Source: Morchella semilibera (lineage: Eukaryota; Ascomycota; Pezizomycetes; Pezizales; Morchellaceae). Taken from it: a DNA stretch of 64,000 nt. Numbering within the stretch: the stretch's first letter is position 1; every line of letters begins with the position of its first letter. This document shows, in pieces, positions 60,501-64,000 of the stretch. The stretch lies in assembly GCA_009192285.1 (NCBI GenBank), contig WBVU01000019.1, positions 310,001 to 374,000 on the forward strand, given 5' to 3'. The position numbers and the translations under genes were made by a program. Below the pieces are notes generated by a model. It did no database searches. It was given only the letters and a program-made list of their open reading frames with translations, and had not been told where the DNA came from.

Positions 60501-63181
60501 TGCTGCCAACCGAGTGATATTTTGTGAAGCCGAGACTGCAGCCCTCATTCGCTACACCATTCTACCTCACTCCACCTCCACTCCGCCTCCGCCCCACCCT
60601 CCACTTCCCCACAAAGTGGGGAAGGAAAAGGAGCCGAAGCGCTGGGTTCACCTCCGCTACCGAGGCATTATATAGCTTCATCGGGACGACTCCGCTCCCG
60701 CGGAACGATTTCACAGAGTATCACTCGGCTCATGTATTACTGAGCCGAAGATCTTAGGGGTTTGTTAGGATCGTGAGTGGTGGCTTGGAGAACCTATGGA
60801 TGGGGAGCAGGGAAATAGAAGGGGTGCGGTCTTTGAGTATTCGATCTCATCCGATTCGACGTTTCATTAGCAAATGGATTCAACCTTCCTACCGGGCAGC
60901 CCCAAAAGTACTATCAGTAACATAACAGGCGACTGTATCGTTCAAGATTCCCACCGTTTATGTCTAATGTAGCTCAACACCTCTACACTTTTACACATGC
61001 GAGACTATGGTCGTGTTGGTATCGCTATAAGATCTCTAGCGAGGTATGTAGACACACATATAGCAAGCGAAAATAACGCATGAGCACAGGAACGGGTCGA
61101 TCCCGGGTTATAGTCGTTTTCTGAGCAATTTTAATGGCAGTGCTTGAAAACCACAAGATGTAAAAATTCTCAGCCAGTATAAACGTTCCTGTGAGTGCTA
61201 TGCTCATCTACCCCTTCGATAGCTACATGAACCAATATGCGTCCTTGACTCTCGCTACACATGCACGTGACTTTATCCAATAAGCTATAAAAAAAAGGAA
61301 TTAGAGAAATGCAGAAATAGCGTGTGTGCAGCTGGCAGCTGCAGTGGTGCAGTGGTAACCATGAGACTTAGCCGCGGGTGTCCGATAAGTAGAACTTATA
61401 TACATTCTCACCGGCATCCGATCGTAGTTGTTTCCCTTTTTTTCTTTTTTTTTGCTTCTTTTCTCTGCAGCTGTACTGGTGAGGTTATTGTTTGAGGATC
61501 GGAGTTTTTATTTTTTGGACTGTGATAGCCAAAATATTACCCGCGGTTGGCGAGGGGTCTTGTGCCGGGCCCGTTCCCGTGTTTGCCGATGCAAAAGTAT
61601 TTTATCGTTAGTCGGGTTGGCTTGGAAAAAAAAAATAGATACCTGAATCAACACTCTCTGCAAGATCGGGGGTTTTATTCGATCGAAATTCGGCTCAGTG
61701 GACGGTGAGACATGAGATACTGGACGCATATGTTGGTTCTTGTACCCTTGACTCTCCCCCGCTTAAACGGGGTCTTAAGGCCCTATGAAACACTACACTT
61801 CAAGAAGGGAAGACGCATTTAGATACGTACATACAGGGGCTAGCCTCGTGCCCATTTCCTAAAAGCAGCTTAAGCTTGCTACATGTGCATGTACTTATCG
61901 AATGTGTACTATGTGTATATATAATTAACATGCCATATAACAGGTCTAAAATTGGAGCTTCTACTCCTTCGGGCTTTGAAGATAAGTGTCAAGGAGTGAC
62001 TGGAAGGTATACGTAGATCGGGCTGGAATAGTTGAATCCAACCAAGTCAAGTACGTATTATTGCTTGGCGGGTATCGAGGTTTGTGAGGGCGAGAAACAT
62101 GAACAATAGTGCTCCCTAGTACTGGTGTTTGCGGTCTACCTCGCTCCAACCTGTCGTAGGCTTGGGATGGCAAAATATAAATGTAAGAATTTTGCCTGTA
62201 TTGTCGTGGTGGCTTTAGTTCTGATTGATGAGTGCAAGCTCAGATTAATCCCTAACCCCACTGATGTTCATAATCAACCCCATAGCAGCTATATTATAGA
62301 TGTGGTTTAATAGATAGAGTAGTGGAAACCCAAACCCTGTAGCCCTTACAGCCTCGGTCCTAACATGCTTAGAGTGTGATACAATAAGGATTCATAGGGT
62401 ATCACTCGTGATGGCAATACGTGTAGGAGCCTTAGATAGGGGTGGGGCTAGATAAAAACCAGCTGAAAATATATATTCTACATCGGTATCCTAGCTATTC
62501 TTGTCATACTGGAGGTTATGACCAGCCCTCTGGCTCTCCAGTGTACGTAGTATGGTATTGCCCCGAAGTTAATTACAATACAAGGGCCAAACAAGCTTCT
62601 AGGGAGGCATTGCAGGGTGGTGATTGCGAGTGCGTAATTGCTGCTATCCTACAGAGTCGAATAGAGATATTCCATAAATATGATGATATATCCCAGCCCA
62701 TGATACCATGTCGTTTTGATATCACTCGCATTTTGTTAATGTCAGCTCTGCTTTATAAGCTTTTAACAATTGTATTTATACAATTGACTCTGGTACAAAG
62801 ACAAAAGGTCTTCAAGGATGAGAAGTTACTATGCCCAGAGCACGTTACGGTTCGACATTTGGGGATTTGGTACCGCGCCGTACCAGAAATAGTAGAAAAT
62901 GGGTACATATCTCGGACACAATGTCATATAAATTACCCAGGCCACCAATCCTCAGTATCCACCTGTTGGGGAGTCCAACACAATATATATATCGGAATAG
63001 TCCACTTCTAAATCCAACAGGGTTAGGGCTCCCCGGCATTTCCACAGACTTGGCGGGGAAACTACACCTCCTCTTGGCGCTGCTATCCTGGACATCGAAG
63101 CACCCGGATAGACCACCAGCGACCACACTACGGTACCCCCCCCAGACACATACTCTCCCCTCAATCTCAATCCACAGCACC
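57539..63181. other. 5.6-kb gene-poor region
   Basis: The first ~600 bp after the ECL1-like stop are T-rich and look like 3' flank. A (GTAT)n tract lies at 58255-58285, T runs around 58790, a G run at 59240-59252 and TACATGTA at 58445 and 59395. An imperfect inverted repeat with 19-nt arms (59682-59700 and about 59749-59767, TGCTGGCT...) occurs. A 190-codon frame at 62442-63011 begins at GTG and has no recognisable domain. The last ~100 bp lead into the complex I subunit gene. Confidence 0.5.
58255..58290 (+). repeat. (GTAT)n-rich microsatellite
   Basis: Four to five GTAT units followed by a degenerate GTATATGTATGTGTG stretch. Confidence 0.8.
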
Positions 63182-63804
63182 ATGTTCGCCGTCCGAAGCC
63201 GGGCCCTCGCCTGCCGCCCATTCCTCGCCAAACGCGCCTTCGCATCCCACGCCGACAAAGGCGGATCACACCACCATGACGACCACCATGGGCCGCCCGT
63301 TGAAGAATGTGCGTCCGCCTCCATACCCCCCCCCCTGGTGGTCAGGCGCTGACGGACAGGTTCCGAGTAACTAGCCTTCGGAAAGGGGTTCTACCTCTCG
63401 ATCGCGGCCGTCGTGGGCGGCCTGGCCTTCTACAAACTCGAGCAGTCTGCTACTGGCGCTAGGGGATCTCCCTTGACCCGTGCTATCGAGTACTACGGTA
63501 ACATGAGCAAGGACTGGGAGGATCGGAACAACAGACACACGGCGATGGTTGAGCGTGCGGCTAAGGATAGGACCTTGTTCGAGGACTCAAAGCCCAGCAG
63601 TGTTGTCAGTGTGAAGTTCCCGGAGTATGTTTTATCCCGTGTTCATTCAATAGGTGGGGATTGTGGAGCTTCAATTGTATCGGGACTAATATATTTTTTT
63701 TTAATAGGATCCTCAATAGCGGATCTCCATATATGAATGAGGTCGGCTGGCGGGGTAATGATCTCTTGGCTTTGCAAGCTCACTGCGAGGCTCAAAGGAA
63801 GTAG
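63182..63804 (+). CDS. Mitochondrial complex I accessory subunit (Neurospora 17.8-kDa-like)
   Basis: Three exons: 63182-63308, 63375-63624 and 63708-63804 (474 nt, 157 aa), with introns of 66 and 83 nt. The N-terminus is Arg/Ala-rich without acidic residues (MFAVRSRALACRPF...), typical of a mitochondrial targeting peptide, followed by the His/Asp-rich SHHHDDHHGPPVEE. Splicing gives ESFGKGFYLSIAAVVGGLAF, a single membrane helix, then EYYGNMSKDWEDRNNRHTAM, VERAAKDRTLFEDS, VSVKFPEILNSGSPYMNEVG. The pattern of targeting peptide, His-rich linker, one helix, W(E/Q)xRNxxHT and FPExxNSGSPY is that of the small fungal NADH:ubiquinone oxidoreductase accessory subunit. It is expected in the inner-membrane arm as a structural, not catalytic, subunit. 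The exact complex I subunit name is given from memory and is less certain than the family. Confidence 0.78.
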
Positions 63805-64000
63805 AGCAAGGAATGTAGATATTGCAACACGACATAGAGAATCAAGCGCAGCCCCCAGAAAACTACATCTTGGTCTTGCGCCTCCTTGACAACAAAAAGC
63901 CAATTCATTCTTGTTTTTAACTGCTTTTAAATCCTAAAGTACATAGACCCAGGGGAGGGGAGATAGAAGTGAAGGTGGTTTAGTTCCCTCCACTCTTGGT
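63805..64000. other. 3' flank of the complex I subunit gene
   Basis: Under 200 bp remain to the window edge. No gene is visible; an AATCCTAAAGTACATAGACC stretch and purine-rich DNA follow. Confidence 0.6.

Noticed and set aside
61335-61400. D-arm-like GGTGCAGTGGTAACC
   Set aside because: No B-box at a suitable distance and no cloverleaf.
62442-63011. 190-codon open frame on the + strand
   Set aside because: It starts at GTG, shows no recognisable domain, is AT-rich and overlaps no splice-consistent model. It may be chance or a decayed element.

Overview
The window is nuclear DNA of a filamentous ascomycete (Pezizomycotina). Ten protein-coding genes can be supported. Most are split by short GT-AG introns (usually 49-120 nt, the longest about 250-410 nt), and the products are typical fungal proteins: a PHO80/PREG cyclin, an AKR1-type ankyrin-DHHC acyltransferase, an RRM+PUF protein of the JSN1 type, an ECL1-type zinc protein, the YL1/VPS72 subunit of SWR1 and a small complex I subunit. 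Coding exons cover only about a quarter of the window. Such low gene density with short introns fits a repeat-rich genome such as those of Pezizomycetes, but the sequence alone does not fix the genus.

Layout: 1-2461 no gene; 2462-3611 (-) PHO80-like cyclin; 3612-13900 a 10-kb gene-poor stretch with a small inverted-repeat element; 13901-15924 (-) HAUS3-like augmin subunit, divergent across 408 bp from 16333-18409 (+) LrgAB-type membrane transporter; 18966-19439 (+) intronless unknown protein; 22020-24501 (+) AKR1-like palmitoyltransferase; 24502-29813 gene-poor with diverged repeats and hairpins; 29814-31996 (-) GH13 alpha-glucosidase; 33291-37120 (-) JSN1-like PUF protein; 37121-49319 a 12-kb gene desert, AT-rich in its later part, holding at least two inverted-repeat elements; 49320-51630 (+) YL1/VPS72; 54529-56359 an ATG-free 1.83-kb stretch leading into 56360-57538 (+) ECL1-like protein; 57539-63181 no supported gene; 63182-63804 (+) complex I accessory subunit. 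Each multi-exon model was joined by hand; in every case the total is a multiple of three and the joins restore family motifs.

The genes do not form one pathway. They are housekeeping and regulatory genes (phosphate signalling, spindle microtubule nucleation, protein palmitoylation, mRNA control, histone H2A.Z deposition, respiration) separated by non-coding DNA. The observations most worth following are (1) complete absence of ATG on the coding strand for 1,831 nt upstream of the ECL1-like gene, while its reverse complement CAT is common there; (2) about 27 copies of the palindrome TACATGTA, all outside coding exons; and (3) several compact inverted-repeat elements that look like non-autonomous DNA transposons. 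No complete transposase, reverse transcriptase, rRNA, convincing intact tRNA or CRISPR array was seen.
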